From positions 1 to 39,829 of the forward strand of contig WBUO01000011.1 of assembly GCA_008933675.1 (NCBI GenBank): a stretch of DNA of 39,829 bases, in the 5' to 3' direction. Below the pieces are notes generated by a model. It saw only the letters and a program-made list of their open reading frames with translations. It had not been told where the DNA came from and made no database searches. Shown piece by piece: positions 1 through 12,588 of the stretch. Origin of the DNA: Dechloromonas sp. (GTDB taxonomy: Bacteria; Pseudomonadota; Gammaproteobacteria; Burkholderiales; Rhodocyclaceae). A program made the position numbers and the translations under genes. Every line of letters starts with the position of its first letter. Within the stretch, counting starts at the first letter, position 1.

Positions 1-1
1 C

Positions 2-895
2 GATGTGTACAAGGATTACAACCCGCTGTTCCAGAAGCACTGGAAGGCGAAGACCGGCGAGACGCTGGAGCTGAAGCAGTCGCATGCCGGTTCGAGCAAG
101 CAGGTGCGTGCCGTGGCCGACGGTCTGGAAGCCGATGTGGTAACCATGAACCAGGTCAACGATATCGAGTTTCTGGTCGACAAGGGCCTGGTTGCCAAGG
201 ACTGGGCGAAGAAATTCCCGAACAGCGCCTCGCCCTACACCTCGGCGATGGTCTTCATCGTCCGCAAGGGCAACCCGAAGGGGCTGAAGGACTGGGCCGA
301 CCTGGCGGCACCCGGCGTGCAGGTGATCATCCCGCACCCGAAGAACACCGGCAATGGCCGCAATACCTACCTGTCGGCCTGGGCCTGGGCGCTCAAGCAG
401 CCGGGCGGCAATGACGCGAAGGCGCAGGAATTCCTCGGCAAGCTGCTGAAGAACGCGCCGCTGTTCGCCGCCGGCGGCCGCGATGCGACGACCACCTTCA
501 TGCAGCGCCGCATCGGTGACGTGCTGATCACCTTCGAGTCGGAAGCCGAGATGATCGCCAAGGAATTCGGCAAGGGTGAGTTCGAAGTCGTGCTGCCCAG
601 CCTGACCATGCAGACGGAGTTCCCGGTGGCCATCGTCGACAAGGTGGTGGACAAGAAGGGCACGCGCAAGCAGGCGACGGCTTACCTGGAATACCTGTGG
701 TCGAAGGAAGGCCAGGAGAATGCTGCGCTGAACTATCTGCGGCCACGTGATCCCGAACTGCTGAAGAAGTACGCGCATTACTTCCCGCCGGTGAAGACCT
801 TTACTGTCGACGAGGTGTTTGGCAGCGCCGGCAAGGCCTTCACTGCCCACTTCAAGGACGGCGGCAGCTTCGATCAGGTCTACGTCGCCAAGTAA
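2..895 (+). CDS. sbp: Sulfate ABC transporter substrate-binding protein, 5'-truncated by window edge
   Basis: Frame is open to the window edge; YKDYNPLFQKHWK, QSHAGSSKQ, SAMVFIVRKGNPKGLKDW, RPRDPELLKKYA and FTVDEVFG motifs resemble Sbp/CysP; directly followed by cysTWA. Confidence 0.93.
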   Translation, partial: DVYKDYNPLFQKHWKAKTGETLELKQSHAGSSKQVRAVADGLEADVVTMNQVNDIEFLVDKGLVAKDWAKKFPNSASPYTSAMVFIVRKGNPKGLKDWADLAAPGVQVIIPHPKNTGNGRNTYLSAWAWALKQPGGNDAKAQEFLGKLLKNAPLFAAGGRDATTTFMQRRIGDVLITFESEAEMIAKEFGKGEFEVVLPSLTMQTEFPVAIVDKVVDKKGTRKQATAYLEYLWSKEGQENAALNYLRPRDPELLKKYAHYFPPVKTFTVDEVFGSAGKAFTAHFKDGGSFDQVYVAK

Positions 896-956
896 GACAA
901 GGGGGGCGCCCACCGTTGCGACGGTCGGCGCCCGCCGTCGCCAAGAGAAGAGACGA

Positions 957-1829
957 ATGTCTGCCAAATCCCCTCGCGTGCTGCCCGGCTTCGGCCTGGC
1001 CCTTGGCTACACGCTGGTCTACCTGTCGCTGCTGATTTTGCTGCCGCTCGGCGGCATGATCCTGAAAGCCTCCGAGCTGGGCTTCATGCAGATTATCGAT
1101 ATCGCCCTCGGCGAGCGTTCGCTGGCCGCCTTCCGCGTGACCTTCGTCTCGTCGCTGCTGGCCGCCGGCATCAACGCCTTCTTCGGCCTGATCGTGGCCT
1201 GGATCCTGGTCCGCTACTCCTTCCCCGGCAAGCGCTTCGTCGATGCCCTGGTGGACCTGCCATTCGCGCTGCCGACCGCGGTCGCCGGCATCACGCTCGC
1301 CACGCTGTACGCCGGCAACGGCTGGCTCGGCAGCCATCTTGAACCGCTCGGCTTCAAGGTCGCCTACACGCCGGTCGGCATCGTCGTGGCGCTGACCTTC
1401 ATCACCCTGCCTTTCGTCGTGCGCACGCTGCAGCCGGTGATCGAGGATATCGAGACGGAAGTCGAGGAGGCCGCCGCCTCGCTCGGCGCCTCGCGCGCCC
1501 AGACCTTCACCCGGATCATCTTCCCGGCCATCTTCCCGGCGCTGCTGACCGGCTTCGCGCTGGCCTTCGCCCGGGCGCTCGGCGAATTCGGCTCGGTCAT
1601 CTTCATCGCCGGCAACCTGCCGCTGATCTCCGAAATCGTCCCCTTGCTGATCATCTCCAAACTTGAGCAATACGACGTGCTCGGCGCCACGGCACTGGCC
1701 GTGGTCATGCTGGCCATCTCCTTCGTGCTGCTGCTGGCCATCAACGTGCTGCAGTGGTGGACGGCCAATCGCCACAAGAACAGCGAGCCGCTGGAAGTGG
1801 CGGCCGTTAAGGCCGGAGGTGCGCAATGA
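957..1829 (+). CDS. cysT: Sulfate ABC transporter permease CysT (CysU)
   Basis: ORF from ATG 957 (MSAKSPRVLPGFGLALGYT) after a purine-rich SD; hydrophobic permease with EAAASLGASRAQTFTRIIFP (EAA loop); overlaps cysW by 4 nt. Confidence 0.93.
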   Translation: MSAKSPRVLPGFGLALGYTLVYLSLLILLPLGGMILKASELGFMQIIDIALGERSLAAFRVTFVSSLLAAGINAFFGLIVAWILVRYSFPGKRFVDALVDLPFALPTAVAGITLATLYAGNGWLGSHLEPLGFKVAYTPVGIVVALTFITLPFVVRTLQPVIEDIETEVEEAAASLGASRAQTFTRIIFPAIFPALLTGFALAFARALGEFGSVIFIAGNLPLISEIVPLLIISKLEQYDVLGATALAVVMLAISFVLLLAINVLQWWTANRHKNSEPLEVAAVKAGGAQ

Positions 1830-2688
1830 AATCGACGCGTGCCACCCAGGAGGCGCCGTGGATCCGTTACACGCTGCTCACCGTTGGTCTCGGCTTCCTG
1901 TTTTTTTTCCTCTGTCTGCCGCTGCTCGCTGTCTTCGTCGAAGCGCTGGCCCAGGGCTGGCCGATTTATGTCGCGGCGCTGAAGGAGCCGGAGACGCTGT
2001 CGGCGATCTGGCTGACCGTCGTCATCGCCGTCGCCGTGCTGCCCTTCAACATCGCTTTCGGGATCGCTGCCGCCTGGGCCATCGCCAAGTTCGAGTTCAA
2101 GGGCAAGAGCCTGCTGATCACGCTGATCGACCTGCCCTTCGCGGTGTCGCCGGTGGTTGCCGGCCTGATCTTCATCCTGCTGTTCGGCGCCCAGGGCACT
2201 TTTGGCCCGTGGCTGTCCGAGCATGAGTTCAAGATCATCTTCGCGGTGCCGGGCATGATCCTGGCGACGCTGTTCATCACCTTCCCGTTCATCGCCCGCG
2301 AACTGATTCCGCTGATGCAGGCGCAGGGCAAGGACGAGGAAGAGGCGGCGGTGTCGCTCGGCGCCTCCGGCTGGCAGATGTTCTGGCGGGTGACGTTGCC
2401 CAACATCAAGTGGGGCCTGCTGTACGGCGTGATCCTGTCGAACGCCCGGGCGATGGGTGAATTCGGTGCCGTGTCGGTGGTGTCCGGCCACATTCGCGGC
2501 GAGACCAATACGCTGCCGCTGCACGTCGAGATCCTCTACAACGAATACAACGCCATCGGCGCCTTTGCCGCCGCTTCCGTACTCGCCCTGCTGGCCATGG
2601 TGACGCTGGTCGCCAAGACCGTCGTCGAATGGCGGATGAAGAAGGAGACGGAAATGCTGAATGCCGTGCTGGCCCCGGAGAAAACCTG

Positions 2689-2689
<1 letters not shown>
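1826..2689 (+). CDS. cysW: Sulfate ABC transporter permease CysW
   Basis: Permease with [29 protein letters not shown]; operon context. Confidence 0.93.
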
Positions 2690-3753
<1,064 letters not shown>

Positions 3754-3778
3754 TCCAGGGCAAGGAAGGCCCTACGGA

Positions 3779-3798
3779 GGCCGATGCTATAATCGGCC
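3779..3798 (+). promoter_or_regulatory. Candidate hemA promoter: extended -10 (TGcTATAAT, 3785-3793) inside a perfect 7-bp inverted repeat GGCCGAT-gctata-ATCGGCC
   Basis: Read directly from sequence; lies between the cysA stop and the hemA GTG start; no good -35 at 17 bp. Confidence 0.55.
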
Positions 3799-3826
3799 CC
3801 CACTTCGTGCGCCCAAGCCCAAACCG

Positions 3827-5077
3827 GTGATCTTTACCCTCGGTATCAACCATCATTCCGCTCCACTCGCCATTCGTGAGCGCGTGGCGTTTGGCGCCGA
3901 GAAACTGTCGCATGCGCTGGCCGATCTGACGCGTAGCCAGCCGGTCAAGGAGGTGGCCATCCTGTCCACCTGCAACCGGACCGAGATCTACTGCGCCGCC
4001 GAGACGCCGGATGTGGTCATCGACTGGCTGAGCCGCTATCACCAGGTCGAGCGCAGCGAACTGGCGCCCTACCTGTACACCCATGACCAGCCGGAGGCCA
4101 TCCGTCACGCCTTCCGCGTCGCCAGCGGCCTCGACTCCATGGTCATCGGCGAACCGCAGATTCTCGGTCAGATGAAGGATGCCGTGCGTGCCGCCGAAGA
4201 AAGCGGCACCCTCGGCACGCAATTGCACAAGCTGTTCCAACGCTCCTTCTCGGTCGCCAAGGAAGTGCGCAGTACCACGGCGATCGGCGCCAACATCGTC
4301 TCGATGGCCGCCGCCGGCGTGCATCTGGCCGAGCGCATCTTCGAATCGATCGAGGAGCAGCGAATCATTTTCATCGGTGCCGGCGAGATGATCGAATTGT
4401 GCGCCGCCCATTTCTGCGCCCGCCAGCCGAAGCAGGTAACCATCGCCAACCGCACGCTGGAGCGTGGCCGGGCGCTGGCCGAGCGCTACAACGGTACGGC
4501 CATCCGTCTCGATGATCTGGCCGAACACATTGCCCGCCACGACATTGTCGTTTCCTGTACGGCCAGCCCATTGCCCATCATTGGCCTGGGCATGGTCGAG
4601 CGGGCGGTCAAGGCGCGCCGCCACCGGCCGATGTTCATGGTCGACCTGGCGGTGCCGCGCGATATCGAGGAGGAAGTCGGCGAGCTTGACGACGTCTTCC
4701 TGTACACCGTCGACGACCTGGCGCAGGTTGTCGAGAGCGGTCTCGAATCGCGGCAGGCGGCGGTTGTCGAGGCCGAATCGATCATTGCGGCGCGGGTCGA
4801 GGATTTTCTCGGCTGGCTGTCGGCGCGCGATACGGTGCCGGTCATCCGCTCCCTGCGCGATTCCGCCGAGCGCATGCGCCGCCACGAGGTCGAGCATGCG
4901 ATGAAGCTGCTGGCGCGTGGCGAGGCACCGGAAAAGGTGGTCGAACAGCTGTCGCAGCGGCTGACCAACAAGTTCCTGCATGCTCCGACGCAGACGCTGA
5001 ACTCTGCGGAAGGCAGCGATCGCAGCGAACTACAGCAGGCTGCCAGCCGCCTCTTCCATCTGCATTCCAGCGACTGA
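3827..5077 (+). CDS. hemA: Glutamyl-tRNA reductase
   Basis: GTG start; [65 protein letters not shown]. Confidence 0.96.
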   Translation: MIFTLGINHHSAPLAIRERVAFGAEKLSHALADLTRSQPVKEVAILSTCNRTEIYCAAETPDVVIDWLSRYHQVERSELAPYLYTHDQPEAIRHAFRVASGLDSMVIGEPQILGQMKDAVRAAEESGTLGTQLHKLFQRSFSVAKEVRSTTAIGANIVSMAAAGVHLAERIFESIEEQRIIFIGAGEMIELCAAHFCARQPKQVTIANRTLERGRALAERYNGTAIRLDDLAEHIARHDIVVSCTASPLPIIGLGMVERAVKARRHRPMFMVDLAVPRDIEEEVGELDDVFLYTVDDLAQVVESGLESRQAAVVEAESIIAARVEDFLGWLSARDTVPVIRSLRDSAERMRRHEVEHAMKLLARGEAPEKVVEQLSQRLTNKFLHAPTQTLNSAEGSDRSELQQAASRLFHLHSSD

Positions 5078-6748
5078 GCTGGCTGTCCAGTCCGCGGCGG
5101 CGGGCAGTACGCGATTGCGCCCGCGGCGCTTGGCGGCCAGCAGTGCCGCATCGGCACCGCCGATCAGCGTGCTGGCCGAAGGGAAATCGTCGAGGCTGGC
5201 AATGCCGCAGCTGAAAGTGGCGTACAGCGGTCCGTCGGGATGGGCGTGCGGCAGGACGGCGAAATCCTCGCGAATGCGGTCGAGTTGCTCGAGGGCACCG
5301 TTGATGTCGGTATCGGGCAGGGCGACGATGAACTCCTCGCCGCCATAGCGGCCGATCAGGTCGGTACTGCGCAGGCGGCCGCGCAGCAGCCAGGCCAGGC
5401 TGCGGATGACCTTGTCGCCCAGCGGGTGCCCATAGTTGTCGTTGATGCTCTTGAAGCGATCGATGTCGATCATGGCGACGATCAGGCGGCCGTGCGGACT
5501 GCTGTCGGCGACCATCTGACCGATGCGCATCTTCGAGGTCGAGTGGTTGAGCAGGCGGGTCAGGCTGTCGTGCTGGCCCGAGTGACGCATCTCGCGATAG
5601 CGGGCGATCTTGGTCTTGACCACCGCTGCAAGTACGACCGGGTTGACCGGTTTGGTCAGAAACTGGTCGCCCCCCAGGCGCAGCGCCTCGACCTGCTGCA
5701 CGATGTCGGTTTCGCTCGACAGGTAGATGACCGGCAGGGCGTGGTAGTCGGCCACCTGGCGCAAGGCAGCAGTGGCTTCGACACCGCTGCAGAAGGGCAT
5801 GTACATGTCCATCAGGATGGCATCCGGACGGTAGCTGGCGGCCGCTTCGAGCAGCTTGCGCGGATCGGCGATGGCCAGGCTGTCGATGCCGTGCTGGGTG
5901 AGCGAGCGGCGGACATGGGCGCTGGCAGTGGCCGAGTCTTCGACAACCAGCACACGGTCGGCCTCCTGCTCATCCTGGCAGATCAGGTCGAGCATGCGCG
6001 AGAGGATGTCGCTGATGCCGCTTTCCACCGGAATGCAGGCGTCAGCCCCGGCGCGTTGCAGGAGAACGATGCTCTGCAGGTTTTCCGGGACGGCCAGGCA
6101 GTAGAAGCTGCTCGTCGGGTAATGGGTGCGCAGTGCCATGATGAAGCTGATTTCCGCCGGCAGATACGCAGCGCCGGGACGTTCCGGCACGAAGAGTATG
6201 GCCAGTGGTGCCGTCGTGGCGCACGGTTGCTCCGACCAGTCGACGATCTGGATGGTGAAACCGAAGAAGGCCAGCTGGGCCTGCAGCGACGTAACCCAGG
6301 CGTGGTCGCCGGGGGCAACGATCAGGATGCTGCGCGGTCGGGCCGTGGTTCCGTCGTCGGTCTCGCCGATTTCGTCGGAGAGGCGGCGCGCCGGCAGTGC
6401 AGGTGCGTCGTGGCGGCGGAGTTCGTCGAGCAGCTGGGCAAACTTGCGTTCGATGGCGTTGGCCTGGTCGAGCGGGACCGGGTGCGCCGACGGGTCGCCG
6501 AACAGCGCCAGTGCGGCATTCTCCAGTTCCTGGCAGCTGCGGACCAGGCCGGGCATCTGACGGCGCCGCAGGCGCTCGGTCAGGCCGTTGAGGGAAACCG
6601 TGAACTCGACGAACAGGTCGAAATCGCCGTGACTCCGGTAACGCTGCCAGCGTTGTTCGAGAATTTCCGTCAGTGCGATCACGGAGTGGACAAGAGGAGT
6701 GTCGGCCTGCCTGCAAGGGTCTGGCATTCGACTGACGGAGCCGCTCAT
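5030..6748 (-). CDS. Diguanylate cyclase response regulator (degenerate receiver-like domain, REC, GGDEF)
   Basis: Canonical REC ([11 protein letters not shown]...[13 protein letters not shown]...TKPV) then GGDEF (RYGGEEF) with RxxD I-site RSTD five residues upstream; the preceding [12 protein letters not shown]... segment resembles a receiver without the acidic pocket. Confidence 0.9.
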   Translation of the reverse strand: MSGSVSRMPDPCRQADTPLVHSVIALTEILEQRWQRYRSHGDFDLFVEFTVSLNGLTERLRRRQMPGLVRSCQELENAALALFGDPSAHPVPLDQANAIERKFAQLLDELRRHDAPALPARRLSDEIGETDDGTTARPRSILIVAPGDHAWVTSLQAQLAFFGFTIQIVDWSEQPCATTAPLAILFVPERPGAAYLPAEISFIMALRTHYPTSSFYCLAVPENLQSIVLLQRAGADACIPVESGISDILSRMLDLICQDEQEADRVLVVEDSATASAHVRRSLTQHGIDSLAIADPRKLLEAAASYRPDAILMDMYMPFCSGVEATAALRQVADYHALPVIYLSSETDIVQQVEALRLGGDQFLTKPVNPVVLAAVVKTKIARYREMRHSGQHDSLTRLLNHSTSKMRIGQMVADSSPHGRLIVAMIDIDRFKSINDNYGHPLGDKVIRSLAWLLRGRLRSTDLIGRYGGEEFIVALPDTDINGALEQLDRIREDFAVLPHAHPDGPLYATFSCGIASLDDFPSASTLIGGADAALLAAKRRGRNRVLPAAADWTASSVAGMQMEEAAGSLL

Positions 6749-6900
6749 GATTGTGGTTCATTGATCGGGCGTCGGGCGATGCCCGGAAGAATCGCGGATT
6801 ATGCTATTCGAAATGGCGGCAGGCAAGGGCCGCTCGTCGCCGACGGGAGGTGTTCTCGGGTACCATAGCGCCCCCATCCGAACATCCCGCAACGCGCCAC

Positions 6901-7983
6901 ATGAAGGACAGCATCCGCCAGAAACTCGAACTGCTGGTCGACCGCCTCGAAGGCATCGACCGCATGTTGTCGGCACCCGAGGCGGCCGGCGACATGGACC
7001 AGTTCCGCAAGCTGTCGCGCGAACGGGCGGAAATCGAGCCGGTGGTCGCCCAGTTCGCTGCCTTCCGCCAGGCCGAGAACGATCTGGCAGAGGCCGAGGC
7101 GATGCTGGCCGATCCCGAGATGCGCGATTTTGCCGCCGAGGAAATTGCCGCTGCCAAGGCACGCCTGCCGGAACTCGAAGTCGAGCTACAGAAACTGCTG
7201 CTGCCGAAGGATCCCAACGACGAACGCAACGTGCTGCTGGAAATCCGCGCCGGCACCGGCGGCGATGAGTCGGCGCTGTTCGCCGGTGACCTGTTCCGCA
7301 TGTATTCGCGCTTTGCCGAGCGCCAGCGCTGGCAGGTCGAAGTGCTGTCGGCCAGTGAGTCGGAACTCGGCGGCTATCGCGAAATCATCTGTCGCATCGC
7401 CGGCAGTGGCGCCTATTCACAGCTGAAGTTCGAGTCCGGCGGCCATCGCGTGCAGCGCGTGCCGGAAACTGAAACCCAGGGCCGCATCCACACCTCGGCG
7501 TGCACCGTCGCGGTGATGCCGGAAGCCGATGAGGTCGGCGACGTCGACCTCAATCCGGCCGACCTGCGCATCGACACCTTCCGCGCTTCCGGCGCCGGCG
7601 GCCAGCACATCAACAAGACCGATTCGGCGGTGCGCATCACCCATCTGCCGACCGGCATCGTCGCCGAATGCCAGGACGGCCGTTCGCAGCACGCCAACAA
7701 GGCCTCGGCCATGCGCGTGCTGGCGGCGCGCATCAAGGACGTGCAGGTACGCGCCCAGCAGAGCGCCATTGCCAGCACCCGGAAGAGCCTGATCGGCTCA
7801 GGCGACCGCTCCGAGCGCATCCGCACCTACAACTTCCCGCAGGGGCGGATCACCGACCACCGCATCAATCTGACGCTGTACAAGATCGCCGCGATCATGG
7901 ACGGCGACATGGGCGAGCTGCTCGGCGCCCTGGCGGCCGAACATCAGGCGGAGCAACTGGCAGAGCTGGCCGAGCAGGGGTGA
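6901..7983 (+). CDS. prfA: Peptide chain release factor 1
   Basis: [23 protein letters not shown] start; GGQ motif [38 protein letters not shown]. Confidence 0.97.
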   Translation: MKDSIRQKLELLVDRLEGIDRMLSAPEAAGDMDQFRKLSRERAEIEPVVAQFAAFRQAENDLAEAEAMLADPEMRDFAAEEIAAAKARLPELEVELQKLLLPKDPNDERNVLLEIRAGTGGDESALFAGDLFRMYSRFAERQRWQVEVLSASESELGGYREIICRIAGSGAYSQLKFESGGHRVQRVPETETQGRIHTSACTVAVMPEADEVGDVDLNPADLRIDTFRASGAGGQHINKTDSAVRITHLPTGIVAECQDGRSQHANKASAMRVLAARIKDVQVRAQQSAIASTRKSLIGSGDRSERIRTYNFPQGRITDHRINLTLYKIAAIMDGDMGELLGALAAEHQAEQLAELAEQG

Positions 7984-7998
7984 TGTTCGCCGTCCGCC

Positions 7999-8018
7999 AT
8001 TCCCGTGCCGGCGGGAAT
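7999..8018. repeat. REP-like short palindromic intergenic element, ATTCCCG-tgccgg-CGGGAAT
   Basis: 7-bp perfect arms in the prfA-prmC gap; resembles ATTCCCG...CGGGAAT elements often seen in proteobacterial intergenic DNA; only one copy noticed in this window. Confidence 0.4.
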
Positions 8019-8116
8019 CCTGAGATGCCTCAAGGGCAGTGCTCGCTGTACTGTGTTCCTGACCGCCTGGCGCCGGGTTGTTTCCTGCGGGGTGCCGGAG
8101 CGGCGGGGGGCGGCAG

Positions 8117-8929
8117 ATGACACTTGGCGAGGCGCTGGCCGTTGCCCGGCAGCAGATCGACCGGCTCGATGCGCGGCTGCTGCTGCAGTACGCCAGCGGC
8201 TGCACGCACGCCGACCTGCTGGCGCGGCCGGAAACGCCGCTGAGCGCACCGGCCGCTTTGCAGTTCGCGGACTGGGTGGCGCGCCGTGCCGCCGGCGAGC
8301 CGCTGGCCTATCTGGTCGGCGAGGCGGAATTCCGCGGTCGCGTCTTCCTGGTGACGCCGGCGGTGCTGATTCCGCGGCCGGATACCGAGGTGCTGGTCGA
8401 GCTGGCGCTGCTCCGGTTGGCGGGTAGCGAGCATCCGCGGCTGCTCGATCTCGGCACCGGTTCCGGCATCGTCGCCATCTCGCTGGCCCTCGAATGTCCG
8501 GCCGCCCGCGTCATCGCGGTCGATCTGTCGGCGGAGGCGCTGATGGTCGCGGCGAACAATGCCGGCCGCCTCGCTGCCACTGTCGAATTCCGCGCGGGCG
8601 ACTGGTATGCCCCGGTCAGCGGCGAACGCTTCGAGCTGATCGTCGCCAACCCGCCCTACATCGCCGCAGACGACCCGCATCTGGCCGGCGACGGCCTGCC
8701 CTACGAGCCGCAGTCGGCACTGACCGACGGCGGCGACGGGTTGGCCTGCCTCCGCCACATCATTGCCGGCGCCGCCGAACACCTGCAGCCTGGCGGCTGG
8801 CTGCTGCTCGAGCACGGCCATGAGCAGGGCGCCGCCTGCCGGAACTTATTGACCGCGGCGGGGTTCAAAAACGCATTCACCCATCCCGACCTGGCCGGCA
8901 GCGACCGCGTTTCAGGTGCTCATCTTTGA
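8117..8929 (+). CDS. prmC: Peptide chain release factor N(5)-glutamine methyltransferase
   Basis: LLDLGTGSGIVAISLA SAM motif and NPPY motif (VANPPYIAADDPHL); adjacent to prfA. Confidence 0.95.
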   Translation: MTLGEALAVARQQIDRLDARLLLQYASGCTHADLLARPETPLSAPAALQFADWVARRAAGEPLAYLVGEAEFRGRVFLVTPAVLIPRPDTEVLVELALLRLAGSEHPRLLDLGTGSGIVAISLALECPAARVIAVDLSAEALMVAANNAGRLAATVEFRAGDWYAPVSGERFELIVANPPYIAADDPHLAGDGLPYEPQSALTDGGDGLACLRHIIAGAAEHLQPGGWLLLEHGHEQGAACRNLLTAAGFKNAFTHPDLAGSDRVSGAHL

Positions 8930-8941
8930 TCTGGAGACAAC

Positions 8942-9265
8942 ATGTCCGACGTGCAGCAACGCATTCATCAAACCGTGACCGGCAATCCGGTGGTCCTCTA
9001 CATGAAGGGCGACGCCCGTTTCCCGCAATGCGGCTTTTCGGCGACCGCGGTGCAGATACTCAAGGCCTGCGGTGTCGATGACTTCGTCACCGTCAACGTG
9101 CTGGCCGACGAGGAGGTCCGCCAGGGCGTCAAGGATTACGCCAACTGGCCGACCATTCCGCAGCTCTACGTCAAGGGCGAGTTCGTCGGCGGTTGCGACA
9201 TCATGAAGGAGATGTTCCAGGCCGGCGAGCTGCAGAAAATGCTTGAAGGCATCAGCGCTGCCTGA
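8942..9265 (+). CDS. grxD: Grx4-family monothiol glutaredoxin
   Basis: CGFS active site ([18 protein letters not shown]), [19 protein letters not shown]; 107 aa. Confidence 0.95.
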   Translation: MSDVQQRIHQTVTGNPVVLYMKGDARFPQCGFSATAVQILKACGVDDFVTVNVLADEEVRQGVKDYANWPTIPQLYVKGEFVGGCDIMKEMFQAGELQKMLEGISAA

Positions 9266-9279
9266 GCATGCAGGCCTGA

Positions 9280-9318
9280 AATGACAAAGGCCCGGCAAGC
9301 AGCCGGGCCTTTGTCATT
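9280..9318. terminator. Bidirectional intrinsic terminator between convergent grxD and osmC-like gene
   Basis: 17-bp perfect inverted repeat AATGACAAAGGCCCGGC-aagca-GCCGGGCCTTTGTCATT with TTT at the stem base. Confidence 0.85.
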
Positions 9319-9330
9319 GGTGATGCCGTT

Positions 9331-9708
9331 TCAGACTTCGGCAACCTGGAAGTCGATGCTGGCACCGTCCTTGACCACTTCCTTGACGGCACATTCGGCG
9401 ATGCTCTTCATCACGGCATCCTTCTGTTCGGCAGTGAAGCCGGCCGGAAAGCGGACTTCCGTCTTGAAGCGGGCCAGTGTCAGCGGGCCGCCGGGGCCGG
9501 CGAAAGGCTTGCAGGATATGGCGATGCCTTCGGCCGGGACGCCGAGCGCCTTGCAGGCCTTCTTGGCATAGACGCCGGCACAGCCGGCCAGCGTCGCGTA
9601 GAAGGCTTCGAGCGGATTCATCAGGGAACCGTCGAGCCCGTAGGTGATCTCGTGCTTGCCCGTGCTGACCTTGATCAGCGGGGTTTTATCGATTGTCGTG
9701 GTGTACAT
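9331..9708 (-). CDS. OsmC family protein
   Basis: MYTTTIDKTPLIKVSTGKHEITYGLDGS...NPLEAFYATLAGCAGVYAKKACKALG; start at MYTT with upstream GGAAG. Confidence 0.85.
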   Translation of the reverse strand: MYTTTIDKTPLIKVSTGKHEITYGLDGSLMNPLEAFYATLAGCAGVYAKKACKALGVPAEGIAISCKPFAGPGGPLTLARFKTEVRFPAGFTAEQKDAVMKSIAECAVKEVVKDGASIDFQVAEV

Positions 9709-9762
9709 GCTGTTCTTCCGGAAATGATTGTGGCGCATGCCGTCGGCAGGCTGCGCAAGAAT

Positions 9763-9780
9763 ATATTAAAAAACTAATAT
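9763..9780. promoter_or_regulatory. AT-rich palindrome ATATTA-aaaaac-TAATAT upstream of the osmC-like gene; candidate operator/promoter
   Basis: 6-bp perfect arms in a sharply AT-rich island in otherwise GC-rich DNA; about 55 bp upstream of the start codon. Confidence 0.45.
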
Positions 9781-9811
9781 TGTGCACTGCAGCAGGCGTG
9801 TCTGCCGTGCT

Positions 9812-11089
<1,278 letters not shown>

Positions 11090-11099
11090 CGCCGGCCCA

Positions 11100-11137
11100 C
11101 CTCCGCCTGGGGCCGGCAAGACGCCGGCAGCCGGAGG
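11100..11137 (-). terminator. GC-rich nested stem-loop between argH and the downstream kinase gene (terminator/attenuator-like)
   Basis: CCTCCG...CGGAGG enclosing GCCGGC-aagac-GCCGGC; no clear U tract. Confidence 0.35.
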
Positions 11138-11179
11138 CTGCCGCGTCGTGTGCAGGCTGCCACCTTCACGCGGCAGGTC

Positions 11180-12565
11180 TCAGAGACGGTTGCGTGCGCG
11201 GGCGATGGCTGCCCGCACCTGCTCGGGCGCCGTGCCGCCGATGTGATTGCGCGAGGCCAGTGAGCCTTCCACGGTCAACACCGAAAAAACGTCATTTTCG
11301 ATCAGCGGCGAGAACTGCTGCAGTTCTTCCAGCGTCAGCTGCGGCAGGTCGACACCCTTGAACTCGGCTGCCTTGACAGCATGGCCGACCGCTTCGTGCG
11401 CGTCGCGGAAGGGCAGGCCCTTCTTGGTCAGGTAATCGGCGAGGTCGGTGGCGGTGGCGAAGCCCTGGGTCAGCGCGGCCTTCATGTTGTCGGCGCGCAC
11501 CGTGATGCCGCCGGCCATGTCGGCGAAGATGCGCAGCGTGTCGGTGACCGTATCAACGGCGTCGAACAGCGGCTCTTTATCTTCCTGATTGTCCTTGTTG
11601 TAGGCCAGCGGCTGCGATTTCATCAGCGTCAGTAGGCTCATCAGCTGGCCGTACACGCGGCCGGTCTTGCCGCGCGCCAGTTCCGGCACGTCCGGGTTCT
11701 TCTTCTGCGGCATGATCGACGAGCCGGTGCAGAAGCGGTCGGCAATCTGGATGAAGCCGACGCGCGGGCTCATCCACATCACCAGTTCTTCCGACAGGCG
11801 GCTGATGTGCATCATCAGCAGCGCGCAGGCCGAGGTGAATTCGATGGCGAAGTCGCGATCCGAGACGGCATCGAGCGAGTTCTCGCAGACCCCTTCGAAG
11901 CCGAGCTGTTCGGCGACGAACTCACGGTCAATCGGGTAGGTGGTGCCGGCCAGCGCGGCCGAGCCGAGCGGCAGGCGGGCGACGCGCTTGCGGCAGTCCG
12001 CGAAGCGCTCGCTGTCGCGGCCGAACATTTCGAAATAGGCCAGCATGTGGTGGCCGAAGGTCACCGGCTGGGCGACCTGCAGATGGGTAAAGCCCGGCAT
12101 CGGCGTTGCCGCTTCCTTTTCGGCCAGGTCGACCAGGGCGCTGCGGAAGGCCTTGAGCAGCACCTGGATGTCGTCAATGGCGTCGCGCAGGTAGAGGCGG
12201 ATGTCGGTCGCCACCTGGTCGTTGCGCGAGCGGCCGGTATGCAGACGCTTGCCGGCATCGCCGACGAGGGCGGTGAGGCGCTTCTCGATGTTCAGGTGCA
12301 CGTCTTCGAGATCCACCGACCATTCGAATTTTCCCGATTCGATCTCGGCGACCACCAGGGCCATGCCGCGCTCGATGTCGGCCAGGTCCTGGGCTCCGAT
12401 GATGCCCTGCTTGGCCAGCATCCGGGCATGCGCCAGCGAGCCGCGGATATCCTGGCGCCACATGCGCTGGTCGAAATCGACCGAGGCCGTGTAGCGTTTG
12501 ACGAGATCGGAGACCGGCTCGGAGAAACGGCCGGCCCAGGTGTATTGCGCGGTGCTGGAAGTCAT
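11180..12565 (-). CDS. argH: Argininosuccinate lyase
   Basis: [66 protein letters not shown]. Confidence 0.97.
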   Translation of the reverse strand: MTSSTAQYTWAGRFSEPVSDLVKRYTASVDFDQRMWRQDIRGSLAHARMLAKQGIIGAQDLADIERGMALVVAEIESGKFEWSVDLEDVHLNIEKRLTALVGDAGKRLHTGRSRNDQVATDIRLYLRDAIDDIQVLLKAFRSALVDLAEKEAATPMPGFTHLQVAQPVTFGHHMLAYFEMFGRDSERFADCRKRVARLPLGSAALAGTTYPIDREFVAEQLGFEGVCENSLDAVSDRDFAIEFTSACALLMMHISRLSEELVMWMSPRVGFIQIADRFCTGSSIMPQKKNPDVPELARGKTGRVYGQLMSLLTLMKSQPLAYNKDNQEDKEPLFDAVDTVTDTLRIFADMAGGITVRADNMKAALTQGFATATDLADYLTKKGLPFRDAHEAVGHAVKAAEFKGVDLPQLTLEELQQFSPLIENDVFSVLTVEGSLASRNHIGGTAPEQVRAAIARARNRL

Positions 12566-12588
12566 GACTGTGGTCTAGAATGAGGCGG

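Noticed and set aside
5240-6868. 542-aa plus-strand ORF antisense to the diguanylate cyclase
   Set aside because: Composition-biased shadow of the GGDEF coding frame; the minus-strand protein has clear domains.
7984-8116. Possible coding sequence or mobile element in the prfA-prmC gap
   Set aside because: Only a short REP-like palindrome is visible; no ORF with motif and no second copy in the window.
11807-12583. 258-aa plus-strand ORF antisense to argH
   Set aside because: argH is certain; the antisense frame is compositionally biased.
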